From: Doryteuthis pealeii
Lineage: Eukaryota; Mollusca; Cephalopoda; Myopsida; Loliginidae
Length of the DNA: 64,000 bases
Direction: 5' to 3'
Assembly (NCBI GenBank): GCA_023376005.1
Contig: CM042152.1
Location: 88,573,208 to 88,637,207, forward strand
Part shown: positions 31,546 through 42,655 of the stretch, piece by piece
Position numbering within the stretch: the stretch's first letter is position 1
Layout: every line of letters begins with the position of its first letter
Notes under the pieces: model-generated
What the model was told of the DNA's origin: nothing
The model's input: only the letters and a program-made list of their open reading frames with translations
Database searches by the model: none
Program-made: the position numbers and the translations under genes

Positions 31546-32609
31546 CCTCTCATGGTCTCTCTAATTGTGTAGAATAGAAACCGGACGCCTTCACAGCAGT
31601 GTTGGCAGCTCACAGGATACTAGCGGCATTCAACATTGGTAGTGGGTTCCAAAAAACAACATACAAACATGATAGGCCTAAGGGGTTGTGTATTTCTCAT
31701 TTGCCCAGTGTGTTTTTTTTTTCAAAAAAGAGAAAGAATAGGTCAATCTTTTCTATCATAAATTCCTTTCATTACGACTATCTCACAATGTACGAGACGT
31801 TGAAACACTCCCCATAACAGAGCACACAAAACAGACGTCCGTCTCCTCTGAGACCAATGACCAAAAAGAATGAGTCCACTTACTTCTGCTTATGGTGTCA
31901 GGGGAAAGGACATATCCGTTTCCACTCTTCTGTAGAAAATTTGTGACTTCCGTTTTTTTTTTTATCTAGTACAGGGGTTATTTACCAGTGAGTGGCTGAC
32001 ATACATTGAGTGCTTTTAGAATCTTGGTCTGCTAAAAACTATCTTATTTTTTCTTATTTTTATTTCTCTTTCCCTTTACCCAGAAGTGAGATTACCATTT
32101 TCTTTTCAATTTAATTTTTTTATAAACGATTTAATTACATTACATTTTGATAATGTGATGTAAAGATTTCAGTTTGTCCAGAAATGGGTGGACAAACTAT
32201 GAGAGAAATCGGAGTCACACTACCTAATTATCAATGCACAGTACATACAAAACTACTGAGTAATTGAGTGAATGTGTAAAGAGAAACATAGCCAATCAGA
32301 TTTAGACAGACAGAAACAGTTGTAAATTTAGAAAGGGTAAAGTCGACTCCAAGTCTGAAACACAGCCAAAGAAGAGACAAAATTGAAAAATAAAATTCTC
32401 TTCACTTATTTCACCTAACTAATCTCATTGGTTTTTATCTTTTATTCTTCACATTAAGAAGCACAGGTGGCTGGTATTTACTAAAGTAATGAATCTGTGA
32501 GACTAGCTTGATAGCTATTACACCATGATGGGACGCCTTAGGAAACAAAAGTATTACAATGGTTATAATTGAAGAAAATAGACTTGGCAAGCCAAGTTCA
32601 GACTCTGAA

Positions 32610-32775
32610 CAAAGCTGTTTGCATTTCACTTGATACTAATGCTTTAGGAAAGGCATGTATCTATCTCTTCTCCCTGCAGCTAGGGGTAAAATAATAGGGT
32701 AGACTGGGTTCTCTAGATTTAGTTAGGCAACCAGTCTAGGAGAAGAAAGGTCTGTGAATTCAAAACCTGAAGAGA
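32610..32775 (+). mobile_element. SINE-A, 5'-truncated and diverged
   Basis: AAGCTGTTTGCATTTCACTT, TTAGGAAAGGCATGTATC, AGGCAACCAGTCTAGGAGAA. The tail is lost. Confidence 0.75.
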
Positions 32776-32799
32776 GTTGTTTGGAGAATCTTGTAGAAT

Positions 32800-33060
32800 A
32801 ATCATATTAGTTCCAATTACCATCGAATTGGTAAGACAAGGCAACAAGCAGTCATAACTGAATACGAATATATCCTGCTGCAATACTACTGCAGAATGCC
32901 AGGGTATTTATGAAGCCTCATAACATCACAGAAACCAAGCAGCCAATCAGGACTGGAATCACCCAAATACATGAATTGACTATTCTGGATTTCCATAAAT
33001 ACCAACTGTCTTGGCGCTGGTTCAGTTGTGCTTATAGAGTTAAATCGATTGAGCTAAATA
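32800..33060 (+). repeat. Rep-F, copy 1
   Basis: Shares, with 48231-48495 in the same order, GTTCCAATTACC, GACAAGGCAACAA, CTACTGCAGAATG, GGTATTTAT, GGAATCACCCAAAT and ATACCAACTGTCTTGG. TATA-like and promoter-like spacing would suit an LTR, but I could not find matching target duplications. Confidence 0.65.
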
Positions 33061-33597
33061 TATATAAATGAATTAAAGACAGCAAACAACTTAAATCTTT
33101 TAGCATTTTGTAAAAAAATTTCTGTTTTCATATTTCGTATGCAAAGATGCTGATAGGTACACATCCTGCATCCCTGACACACAAAATCTAAAAGGACGCA
33201 GTAAAATCATATCCATGTGTCCCAGTGTATTTCTTTTTTCTTCCCTCACCATTTCAAACTAACTGTAAATACATTTCAGTAGGTTATTAGAAATGAATTA
33301 CACAGGATAGGTTACAAGGTAGGAGTTAGACGGCTTTAGTTGTTTCCCAGATCATAAATAAAAACCCTACAATCTCCTAAGAAACTTTAGTTGGGACCCA
33401 TAAATTTTCCTGGAGACTCATTCAAAGCAAATATATGCATCCCAGTGTCAGATCAAAATCCTGTATTTTGTCTGGCTCTACACAATCATTCATCACTATG
33501 AACAAATCATCTGCATAATTTATTTGTTAATCTTATTTTGGTTAATGATTGACATCAATGACAATAAACATTAACATTATTATTATTATTATTATTA

Positions 33598-34212
33598 CTA
33601 GCAAATATATGCACCCTCCGGGTGCAAGTATTTAAGTTTTAATGTAATAAAATATTGTATTAAATTAGAAAGGCTAATGAAACTAAATAAGAATACAGAT
33701 AAAAAAGATTAAATACAGAGGGAGTATAATAAAAAATGGAACAACTGAAACTTACTCTTCCATCACTCTTGTCTTTCATTGTTATCTTTTCTAATTTAAG
33801 TATTTAGTTATAAGAGTAAGTAAAGAATAAAATGACACTTATTTTTTCTTGTTAATGGATTTCATTTAAGATTCATTGAAGAGATTTTTGCTTATATTCA
33901 TTAAGATAAAACCAAACAATTAGAAATCAATAATACTAAGCAAATATTTATTAAATTCGATTTTTTAATATTAATATGCAAATTAGCCTTCCCGTTCACA
34001 TTGTAAAGTGCTATTTTGTTGTATATATAAATATAATTGCATGTTGTTAGTATGTAGACATAGTTAACAGTATTATTAATGTAAGACAATTTTAATTGAG
34101 GTTTAGATAAAAATAAAATCATGGAGAATGTGATGTCAATAACTAAGAGAATTGAGTAGGAATATAGTTTCAGTTACAGACAGAAAAACACACAATCTCC
34201 ATTATAATAAGA
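33598..34212 (-). mobile_element. Hel-1 Helitron, complete copy
   Basis: 615 bp. The minus strand runs from host A + TCTTATTATAATGGAGATTG to GCACCCGGAGGGTGC, ATATATTTG, CTAG + host T. It is inserted at the end of a (TTA)n run. Confidence 0.88.
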
Positions 34213-34464
34213 TTATTCATATAAATATTAAGAGATCAATACAGACTTATAGGTGGATTGATAAGGAACCAAATCATACAGAATAACTTTGTTCTTCAGA
34301 TAATTTTTAACACATAAAAAAATGTCAATAACGATAGATATTACACTTGTAGGTAATCAGTAGATGAATAAGACAAGAATCGTGTGTATTTTGTTGATAT
34401 TTCATTACTTATTTAAACCATCCTCTGGATAATTTAGACATATAACAATCATTTCTTATTTTGC

Positions 34465-34502
34465 TTTATATATATATATATATTATATATATATATATAT
34501 AT
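34465..34502. repeat. (TA)n microsatellite
   Basis: TA run with one TT break; a second short TA run follows SINE-like sequence at 34744-34760. Confidence 0.9.
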
Positions 34503-34649
34503 AGTTAGGCAGCATTTCTTCTTAAAGGCATATTTTGTTGAACTGCGCAGCCATTTTCTGTCTGCAGATCTTGTTCATGGTCCTTTCATGTTACCAGATT
34601 GATGTGATTATATCTGGTGAAAATTGGCTGATGTATTTGCCATAACTTA

Positions 34650-34695
34650 TTTCCGGAGTACTTTCCGCCCTATCACGTGCGATCTTCAGGGGTAG
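34650..34695 (-). ncRNA. Degenerate hammerhead-like motif
   Basis: Minus strand: CTGAAGA (plus 34690-34684), one extra T, CGC/GCG helix II, GAAA (plus 34666-34663), stem III AGT/ACT, then CTC and CCGGAAATAAG. The order matches the 11439 motif, including the GGAAATAA end, but stem I does not pair well. Probably a decayed relative. Confidence 0.25.
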
Positions 34696-34767
34696 TGCAT
34701 GAACTATATATAAATGTATAGTATTTTGGTTAGACACACACACATATATATATATATATATTTACTA

Positions 34768-34948
34768 ACACCTCCACACAAGCAGGATGTGACACATGGT
34801 CAATTTTTTAAACAGAGTTTAACAGGTTTTAATTCAAGTTTTCCTTCACCAAGAGTGGTTGCCTAACCAAGGTCAAAAGAACCCAGTCTGCCCTATTGTT
34901 TACCCATAGCTAGAGGGAGAATAGTTGGATGGCACTTATAAAAGTCTG
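34768..34948 (-). mobile_element. SINE-A, head-less
   Basis: AAGCAGGATGTGACACATGG, GTGGTTGCCTAACCAAGGTC, TACCCATAGCTAGAGGGAGA; breaks off before the head. Confidence 0.85.
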
Positions 34949-35007
34949 CTTAGTTTTGTAGAGCAGTCATCACCAGTATTCACATCTTAATACTTTTATG
35001 TATTTTA

Positions 35008-35720
35008 CTAGCAGAGCTACCTGGCATTGCCTGGGATTTAAAAAGTTAAAAATAAATCTCTTATCTATATTTATACATAGAATAAGAATTATTTTTTTTA
35101 TATATTTGTTTTATCTTTTATTTTATTTTATATATTCTTGTTTTTAAGTTGTTTGTTTGAATCTTTGTCTTTTATATACTTTTTATTACGTTTCATCCTT
35201 TATTAATTTGTTTTATTTTTTAATAATTTTTAAAAATTAATTCATTAATATATCATTGATTATTCCATCTTTATTTAGCTTTTCTTATGGAAAATGAAAG
35301 GTCAAAAGTTGGGTTTTTTTTAACTCCCTCTTGGACAAAAATAGGACATGAATTTTATAGAACTTTGGTCTTTGATAGTCTCCACCAGTTTTTCTTGCTA
35401 ACGATCAAGTCACATTGAAAGCACCAGTTCCTACTAGATCACCAAAGTAAAGCAGCAATTAGGCTGTTCAATACTTAGATGGGTGACCATTTAAGCAATA
35501 GCAGGTACTGTCAGAAGCCGAATGTCAAATGACTTTATTTGGCATTAAATGACTTGAAAAGGGTTGATATGCTGTAAAACAAAACAACCCACCAACCAAT
35601 CTTTCTCTATAAAAAGATGTGTGCTCAGTTGTTGTTCAAACATACACACAGAACCTTAGAAATCTAAAAAAAGATACAGTGAAGTATAATAAAAGTGAAA
35701 AAAAAAAAAGAATGAAAAGA
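35008..35720 (-). mobile_element. Hel-2 Helitron, with nested 5S-SINE
   Basis: The 3' end on the minus strand has ATCCCAGGCAATGCCAGGTA, GCTCTG, CTAG and host T. The body matches the plus-strand copy ending at 62400 (TGGTGGAGAC, GACCAAAGTTC, then ACAAACATAC-type sequence beyond the insert). The 5' boundary is not clear. It is interrupted at 35400-35595. Confidence 0.65.
35400..35595 (+). mobile_element. 5S rRNA-derived SINE nested in Hel-2
   Basis: 35400-35514 aligns end to end with animal 5S rRNA: CACATTGAAAGCACCAGTTC, TAGATCACCAAAGTAAAGCA, then AATACTTAGATGGGTGACC (Box C region) and GCAGGTACTGTC. The tail has ATTTGGCATTAAATGACTTG and GGGTTGATATGCTGTAAAAC, the reverse complement of the Ret-C head. 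It is flanked by imperfect 15-bp repeats (35385-35399 and 35596-35610). This is a SINE3-like architecture: 5S promoter plus tail. Diverged, so old. Confidence 0.75.
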
Positions 35721-35796
35721 CAGAAAGAAAGAAGGAAGGAAGGAAGAAAAAGGAAGAAAAAGAAGAAAAGGAAATTGAATAAAAGGGAAAAAAAGG

Positions 35797-35861
<65 letters not shown>

Positions 35862-36180
35862 ATATTATATATACAAAATATGGCTAAGAATTATAAAATT
35901 GATGAAAAAAAACATAGGAAAAAATGAAGGAAGAGAGGCAGAAAGGAAATTAATGAAAACGAAGAAAGAAAGAAAAATATACTAAGCTGAGTATAATAAA
36001 ACTGATAAAATGAAATGAAGAAAGAAAGAAAGAAAAATAGGAAAGAAGTAAAGAAGGCCAATAGATAAATAAAGAAATAAAGGGAGAATAATAAATAAAC
36101 TGAGGAAAGAAAGAAGAATATACAGAGCTAAGTATAATGTAACTGAAAAAGAGAATGAAAAGAAGAAAAGAAAGATGCTA
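35700..36180. repeat. Polypurine tracts and (TA)n
   Basis: (A/G)-rich runs with GAAAGAAAG and GGAAGGAAGG, a long (TA)n at 35803-35873, and more GAAAGAAAGAAA. The K/R/I/Y open frame across it is compositional. 36181-36690 has no recognised feature. Confidence 0.85.
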
Positions 36181-36691
36181 AAAAATATAATTTGTAGAGT
36201 ATCTGTTTTAAGTTTTTGTTTTCAATTTTGAATGTAATTTTCTATTTTGGGAGTTTGTCTCTGCATGATAATTACAATGTTGGTGTGATTAGTTTTGATC
36301 TGTCACATCTGGTAGAAAATTAAACTGTTTGTTTTTTGTTGTTGTCTTTTTAATCTAAACCTTTATAGATTATAAATCAATTCACATGGATTACAAGTTT
36401 ATAATCTGAATTAAAAGGGTGCATTTATTTTACAAAATACCTTTTAATAGATTAATCTTTAAAGATAATTCTAACGTCCTTCAATGGGTTTTTCTCTGAT
36501 AGTTTAACACAATGCATAATGAATTAAACTTCTGACAAATAAGGTTTCACAAAATCTAAAGCTCTTCTATTATCAATCAGCATTTGAGAACTGAAGGCAT
36601 GAACTCTAAAACTAGGATGAGTGACTATAACCTTGTAGTTCCTAGGCAGATGCTCCTCCAACTGAGCAAAAAAGTTAACCTATATGTAAAA

Positions 36692-36942
36692 AGTAAGTAA
36701 AGTCGTCGGGGCGGCCTAAAGTCAGCCAGTCAGCGAGGGAGTCTATCCCCTTTTCAACAGCGCTAGACCAAGGAGATTGTTTTAGCATCTGAGGTGGAGC
36801 GCCACACCTACCATCAGCTCCTTACTTTACCACACAGATCCCTCTGCTACTCATACGCTGAGTTGGCGAGGACCGGTATTGAACTAGGAACCTTGTGGTT
36901 TCTATCCGAACGCTCTACCGACTGAGCTAACCCGGCCCTGTA
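36692..36942 (-). mobile_element. SINE-B in duplication copy 1
   Basis: The minus strand reads GGGTTAGCTCAGTCGGTAGA, GCGTTCGG, AAGGTTCCTAGTTCAATACC, GCGTATGAGTAGCAGAGGGA and AGGCCGCCCCGACGACTTTA at the end. Its twin lies at 38380. Confidence 0.92.
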
Positions 36943-37585
36943 TGTATTATCCATGAAATAATTAGAGCATTTGATTAGCTTATATAAAGGAGGTCTGGGG
37001 ATTACAATGCTATTACCAACCAATTATTTTTCTTCTTTTTTTAAGCATGTGTATCGCATATGAATGTGTCTATTCAGTATTTTATCACTATTAGAAAATT
37101 TCATTATCAAAAAAAAAAAAAATTAAATTAGATTTAAACATTAATAAAAAAATTTTTTTTTTTTTTAAATCCAGCTTTAAAGTGAAAGTCATCTATTATA
37201 ATGATTTAACTAGCAGGACCTGTGGATATACCATAGTATAATTAAAATTAGGCTTTTTCTAAAAATTTAAGTTTTATTGATCCACAAATATGGTACTTCA
37301 ATACACTGGGGGTCAGAAAATTCTATCTAGAAAATTTAATTTACAACTTTATTTGTGCAGTAAATATTGTAGTCAAACACAAAAAAAAAACAGTGCGTGA
37401 ATTTTACTGATTTTAACTGTATAAATAATTTCAGAATCAGCCCAAATTTTTGACCCTTGAGAAAAAAGAGAGTCATATTGACGTCATATTTCAAACCGTC
37501 TCCTTTTTTCAAACCTCAAATTTTAAACAGACTGAATAACAAGGACTACCACTCGCTTTTCTCGTTATTCTGTATACCAACAAAT

Positions 37586-37630
37586 GCCCTGAAGATGATC
37601 TAATTAATATATCGAAACTGCAGCGTCGGC
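37586..37630 (+). ncRNA. Hammerhead-like motif, duplication copy 1
   Basis: Stem I strand GCC (37586-37588), CTGAAGA (37589-37595), an extra T, short helix II GAT/ATC (37597-37599 with 37611-37613), GAAA (37614-37617), a weak stem III, GTC (37625-37627), stem I strand GGC (37628-37630), then CAATAAA. The U7 position is A, which the hammerhead consensus allows. Helix II is only 3 bp. Confidence 0.3.
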
Positions 37631-37894
37631 CAATAAACTCACCACTTAACTCATTTAAACCTGTGTTTTTTCATTCTTTCTTAATATACTACATACCGTC
37701 GGATTCACTTCCTTTTCTTCACATACATATACATTATATATATAAGTTTTTGGTATAACTAAATTTGTATAAAAGTTTATATAATATAATACTTTATTGG
37801 GTGATCAGCTAATTAAACAAATTATATTAAAAGTTTCTCTATGGCCAATAAACTCACCACTTAACTCATTTAAACCCGTGTTTTTCATTCTTTC

Positions 37895-37901
<7 letters not shown>

Positions 37902-37950
<49 letters not shown>
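37902..37950. repeat. (TA)n microsatellite
   Basis: About 24 TA units inside duplication copy 1; its partner at 39597-39658 is longer and has a TACA break. Confidence 0.95.
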
Positions 37951-37952
<2 letters not shown>

Positions 37953-38379
37953 GCAGCTTTTAGAAGTCCACTGCTGTATAAGACACTTTCCAAAATCCTT
38001 CCATAATAATATTGTGACAAGTTGCAAGAGATGGACAAAATGGAGAAAAGATGACCAAAGATGTGACATCTCAGTCGAATTGGTGTGTAGTGACCAACTA
38101 TTCAACAGAGCCTCACCATCAGATACAGTTTAGTGTCATACCTAGGACAATTTCAATAACTGAACTTTTCTTAATACTTTTGTGTATTTCTATGTTAATC
38201 ATCATCATTTGTAGAGTACCTGTTCTTCTTTAGAATGTATATATATATATACTATTCAGTTCTATTTTTTTTTTTCTGAGACTAAATTGTCCTAGTACCA
38301 AGTAATCTTTATTAGTTAAGAATAATGATAAATATTAATTAACTTTATCAATATTTATTATTATACCAATGATAATGTA

Positions 38380-38634
38380 AGTAAGTAAAGTTGTCGGGGC
38401 GGCCTAAAGTCGGTATTAGCCAATCAGCGAGGGAATCTATCCCCTTTTCACTAGCGCTAAACCAAGGAGATTGTTTTTGCGTTTGAGGTGGAGCGCCACA
38501 CCTACCATCAGCTCCTTACTTTACCACACAGATCCCTCTGCTACTCATACGCTGAGTTGGCGAGGACCGGTATTGAACTAGGAACCTTGTGGTTTCTATC
38601 CGAACGCTCTACCGACTGAGCTAACCCGGCCCCT
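38380..38634 (-). mobile_element. SINE-B in duplication copy 2
   Basis: The minus-strand head GGGGCCGGGTTAGCTCAGTC with TACCGGTCC can still form a 7-bp acceptor-like stem (one G-T), the best-preserved tRNA character in the family here. The body is as in copy 1. Confidence 0.92.
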
Positions 38635-39275
38635 GTATGTATTATCCATGAAATAATTAGAGCATTTGATTAGCTTATATAAAGGAGGTCTGGGGATTAC
38701 AATGCTATTACCAACCAATTATTTTTCTTCTTTTTTTAAGCATGTGTATCGCATATGAATGTGTCTATTCAGTATTTTATCACTATTAGAAAATTTCATT
38801 ATCAAAAAAAAAAAAAAATTAAATTAGATTTAAACATTAATAAAAATTTTTTTTTTTTAAATCCAGCTTTAAAGTGAAAGTCATCTATTATAATGATTTA
38901 ACTAGCAGGACCTGTGGATATACCATAGTATAATTAAAATTAGGCTTTTCTAAAAATTTAAGTTTTATTGATCCACAAATATGGTACTTCAATACACTGG
39001 GGGTCAGAAAATTCTATCTAGAAAATTTAATTTACAACTTTATTTGTGCAGTAAATATTGTAGTCAAACACAAAAAAAAACAGTGCGTGAATTTTACTGA
39101 TTTTAACTGTATAAATAATTTCAGAATCAGCCCAAATTTTTGACCCTTGAGAAAAAGAGGAGTCATATTGACGTCATATTTCAAACCGTCTCCTTTTTTC
39201 AAACCTCAAATTTTAAACAGACTGAATAACAAGGACTACCACTCGCTTTTCTCGTTATTCTGTATACCAACAAAT

Positions 39276-39320
39276 GCCCTGAAGATGATCTAATTAATAT
39301 ATCGAAACTGCAGCGTCGGC
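39276..39320 (+). ncRNA. Hammerhead-like motif, duplication copy 2
   Basis: Identical to 37586-37630: GCC, CTGAAGA (39279-39285), GAAA (39304-39307), GTC, GGC, followed by CAATAAA. Confidence 0.3.
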
Positions 39321-39593
39321 CAATAAACTCACCACTTAACTCATTTAAACCTGTGTTTTTTCATTCTTTCTTAATATACTACATACCGTCGGATTCACTT
39401 CCTTTTCTTCACATACATATACATTATATATATAAGTTTTTGGTATAACTAAATTTGTATAAAAGTTTATATAATATAATACTTTATTGGGTGATCAGCT
39501 AATTAAACAAATTATATTAAAAGTTTCTCTATCTTCTTATGGCCAATAAACTCACCACTTAACTCATTTAAACCCGTGTTTTTTCATTCTTTC

Positions 39594-39661
<68 letters not shown>

Positions 39662-39889
39662 GCAGCTTTTAGAAGTCCACTGCTGTATAAGACACTTTCC
39701 AAAATCCTTCCATAATAATATTGTGACAAGTTGCAAGAGATGGACAAAATGGAGAAAAGATGACCAAAGATGTGACATCTCAGTCGAATTGGTGTGTAGT
39801 GACCAACTATTCAACAGAGCCTCACCATCAGATACAGTTTAGTGTCATACCTAGGACAATTTCAATAACTGAACTTTTCTTAATTTGAG

Positions 39890-40115
39890 AGAGAGTTTGA
39901 CACTTTGTCTAAGCCCCCTGAAATAGACTATAATGCTAAATCTCTAAGTCTTTTGTTATTTCTTTACTTATATATATGTGCATCTGATGAGTCGGAAGAG
40001 TTAGACACTTTGTCTAACATGAGTCGGGAGAGTTAGACACTTTGTCTAAGCTCCCTGAAATAGACTATAATGCTAAATCTCTAAGTCTTTTGTTATTTCT
40101 TTACTTATATATTTG
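39890..40115. repeat. Direct repeat, about 85 bp twice
   Basis: GACACTTTGTCTAAG, CCCTGAAATAGACTATAATG, CTAAATCTCTAAGTCTTTTG and TTATTTCTTTACTTATATAT occur at 39898 and 40034. GAGTCGG(A/G)AGAGTTAGACA is repeated once more in between. Confidence 0.9.
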
Positions 40116-40219
40116 CTCTGTGACTAACATTAAGAGCACACATTGAGCTCTCAAACTGCGACAGGCTTTTTAAATAAAACTCTTGTGTTGTAAGGAAGAT
40201 TTCTTCTCTGGACTTTTGG

Positions 40220-40254
<35 letters not shown>
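40220..40254. repeat. (TA)n microsatellite
   Basis: TA run; no gene nearby. A second (TA)n at 40643-40678 abuts the next Helitron. Confidence 0.95.
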
Positions 40255-40259
<5 letters not shown>

Positions 40260-40635
40260 CTAAAACAAGCTATTTTCATCATTATACTTACCATTTGTTT
40301 GAAATCATATATCAATTGGTTTCCATAAGGAATCTGAATCAAAATTAATCCATATCTCACAGAACCACTGTAAAGATGTTGAACTGTTCATTGCAGGTTA
40401 AGTTATAATGACCCTATCATATTCTATTAATTCATTTCCTTGGGCAAAATTGTAAGCTTGAAGAAAATTTATATACCTAGAAGACAATTAGAAAATCTGC
40501 ATATCACAAACTTCAAATATGTCTGTGTTAGATTTGGCTTAGCCAAGAGTTTGAGCAGAGAGGAATGAGCAAATTCATTACAATCTGCTGTTGAAACTTG
40601 ATCTTCTACAGCCATAATATTGATTACACACACAA

Positions 40636-40678
<43 letters not shown>

Positions 40679-40679
<1 letters not shown>

Positions 40680-41320
40680 TAGCAAATATATGCACCCTCC
40701 GGGTGCAAGTATTTTAGTTAAATTTTATAATAAATATGATATTAAATTAGAAAGGCTAATGTAACTGAATAAGAATGTAGATAAAAAGATTTTGAACAGA
40801 GGGGGTATGATTGAAAAATAGAACAACTTTGAAACTAACTCTTTCATCATTTTCCGTTACTCCCGTCTTTCATTGGTAAATTTTCCTAATTTAACTATTT
40901 AGTTAAAATAGGAAGTAAAGAATAATATTACAGTTATTTCTTCTTGTTAAGGGATTTCTTTTAAGATTTATCCCCGAGATTTTTGCTCATAATCAATAAG
41001 ATAAAACCAAACAATTAGAAATCAATAATATTAAGAATATATTTATTAAAATCAATTTTTTAAGATCAATATGCAAATTAGCCTTCCCATTCATACTTTA
41101 AACCTCTATTTTGTTGTATATATAAATACAATTGCATGTCATTAGTGTGTAGATATGGTCAACAGTGTAAGTAATGTAAAACAATTTTATTAATAATTGA
41201 GGTTTAAATAAAAATAAAATCATGGAGAATATGATGTAAATAACTAAAGGAATTGTGACTTGTATAGTAATATAGTTTCGGTTACAGAAAGACAAACCCA
41301 CAATCTCCATTATAATAAGA
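40679..41320 (-). mobile_element. Hel-1 Helitron, complete copy
   Basis: 642 bp on the minus strand: host A, TCTTATTATAATGGAGATTG, body, GCACCCGGAGGGTGC, ATATATTTG, CTAG, host T. It is inserted exactly at the edge of a (TA)n tract, giving the A^T target. Confidence 0.88.
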
Positions 41321-41624
41321 TATATATATATTATCCAATTGCCACTTTAACTTTTCCATTGCAGTGGCATCAGTAAATAACCCAAAGTGTTCAATATATT
41401 AAAAAGCAGAAATAATACCCATAATATTATTATTAGAGGAAAAATAAAGGGTCTACCATGGTTTTAATCAAATTGAAGTGATTTCTTCAGGACCCTACCC
41501 TACGTTAAATAAGTCAATGTAATTCCTTAGATAAATTAAAGATATTTTTCGGATAATAAGGGTTGAATGCTTATTTTTCTGTCAATCTTTGTGTGTGGCC
41601 TATGTGTGAAAATTGAGAAAAAAA

Positions 41625-41819
41625 ATATAATTGCATGTTATTAGTATGTAGATATGGTTAACGGTATAAATAATGTAAAACAATTTTATCAAAAATTGAG
41701 GTTAAAATAAAAATAAAATCATGTAGAATGTGATGTCAATAACTAAGGAAATTGTGACTTGAGTAGTAATATAATTTCAGTTACAGACAGATAAACACAC
41801 AATCTCCATTATAATAAGA
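41625..41819 (-). mobile_element. Hel-1 5' part
   Basis: Minus strand from host A + TCTTATTATAATGGAGATTG through CTACATGATTTTATTTTTAT to about the middle of the element (TAATAACATGCAATTATATT). The 3' hairpin end is missing. Confidence 0.8.
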
Positions 41820-42024
41820 TGTTAATAAGCAGCTTTGTTCATCAAATTTTAAGGAAAGAGAATAATATACAACTGATTCATAGTTGTTCAAACTTTTATC
41901 CTTGGGGTGAGATTATTAGTTTTGGCCTTTCTATGTGTGTTCCTCAGTATTTTCTTAGGTGAAAAAAATCCATAAAAATAAAAGTAAATGATTAAAATAA
42001 AAAATCAATGCTGGATACAATATA

Positions 42025-42579
42025 TGTTGCAGATTTACTATTGTTTCAATTCTTTTGGCGCGAAAAGAAATTCAAAAAGACAAAGGAATTGAGAAACAAA
42101 GGATGTTCCAGACAGAAGTCTGGATAAGAGGAAGAGTGATAAAGATCTAAGGCTTACTGCTGACCAGGTCAAACGAACTGACCGGAAAAACAACAATAGC
42201 AGGATGACAAAGGACTTCCTATTGACTGGTGACAAATCTAGGATTGCAGGTCATGCCGTACAGTTCCGGTGTAATTTGAATAGACCAGAGCATGCTGGGT
42301 AAAAAAATTGAAAAAGTGACGGTTAGACCGAGAGTTCAGCAGTTGAGATTTGGTAGCCGCTAAGTTCAGTCACTCCCGTTGACTCTCGGAAGAAGAGACT
42401 TGTTATAACTACGGTTCATTTAACCACTCATTCAAGCCGGCGCTATCACGTCTCACATCTCCTTTCATCCACGCCAACCGAGGAAAGAAAATAAAGTCCA
42501 GCTTTCTTTTGTATACCTGTGTTGGTTTTTAATCCAGTGTACTACACACCAGCGCTGTCAATTGATACAGTATATAACA
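42025..42579 (+). mobile_element. Solo LTR
   Basis: 555 bp, TGTTGCAG...TATATAACA, flanked by TATA (42021-42024 and 42580-42583). It carries AATAAA at 42490-42495 followed by GTCCAGCTTTCTTTTGTATA, and a GC-richer R/U5-like stretch (GCCGGCGCTATCACGTC). The AT-only target repeat is weak, but the termini and layout match the other LTRs here. Confidence 0.6.
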
Positions 42580-42655
42580 TATACACCAAAGGATACATGT
42601 CAAATTTAACTCATGATTTTTGCAACACTCTTATAATCAAAATCGCATTAGTTAA

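Larger units (their letters stand above)
36691..38175. repeat. Segmental duplication, copy 1
   Basis: About 1.5 kb nearly identical to 38379-39884 in direct orientation. Order: SINE-B (minus), TATGTATTATCCATGAAATA, poly(A)/poly(T) runs, TGGTACTTCAATACACTGGG, the hammerhead-like segment, a 64 bp internal repeat (CAATAAACTCACCACTTAAC at 37631 and 37844), a long (TA)n, then CAGCAGCTTTTAGAAGTCCA and a Ret-C scrap CCTCACCATCAGATACAG. Differences are mainly in homopolymers and (TA)n. Confidence 0.95.
38379..39884. repeat. Segmental duplication, copy 2
   Basis: Direct repeat of 36691-38175, separated by about 200 bp (38176-38378) that is not duplicated. It carries the same SINE-B, hammerhead-like segment (39276-39320) and 61-codon plus-strand frame. 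The near identity suggests a recent event or an assembly artefact from two haplotypes. Confidence 0.95.

Noticed and set aside
31840..31930. Zinc-knuckle-like CLWCQGKGHIRFHS
   Set aside because: The final cysteine of the CCHC pattern is missing, the frame is short and there is no other gag-like sequence around it.
35400..35514. Functional 5S rRNA gene
   Set aside because: Too diverged, no T-run terminator at its end, and it continues into a repeat tail with target duplications.
37948..38133. 61-codon frame repeated at 39576-39842
   Set aside because: Both copies come from the segmental duplication and end inside a Ret-C scrap; no evidence of a gene.
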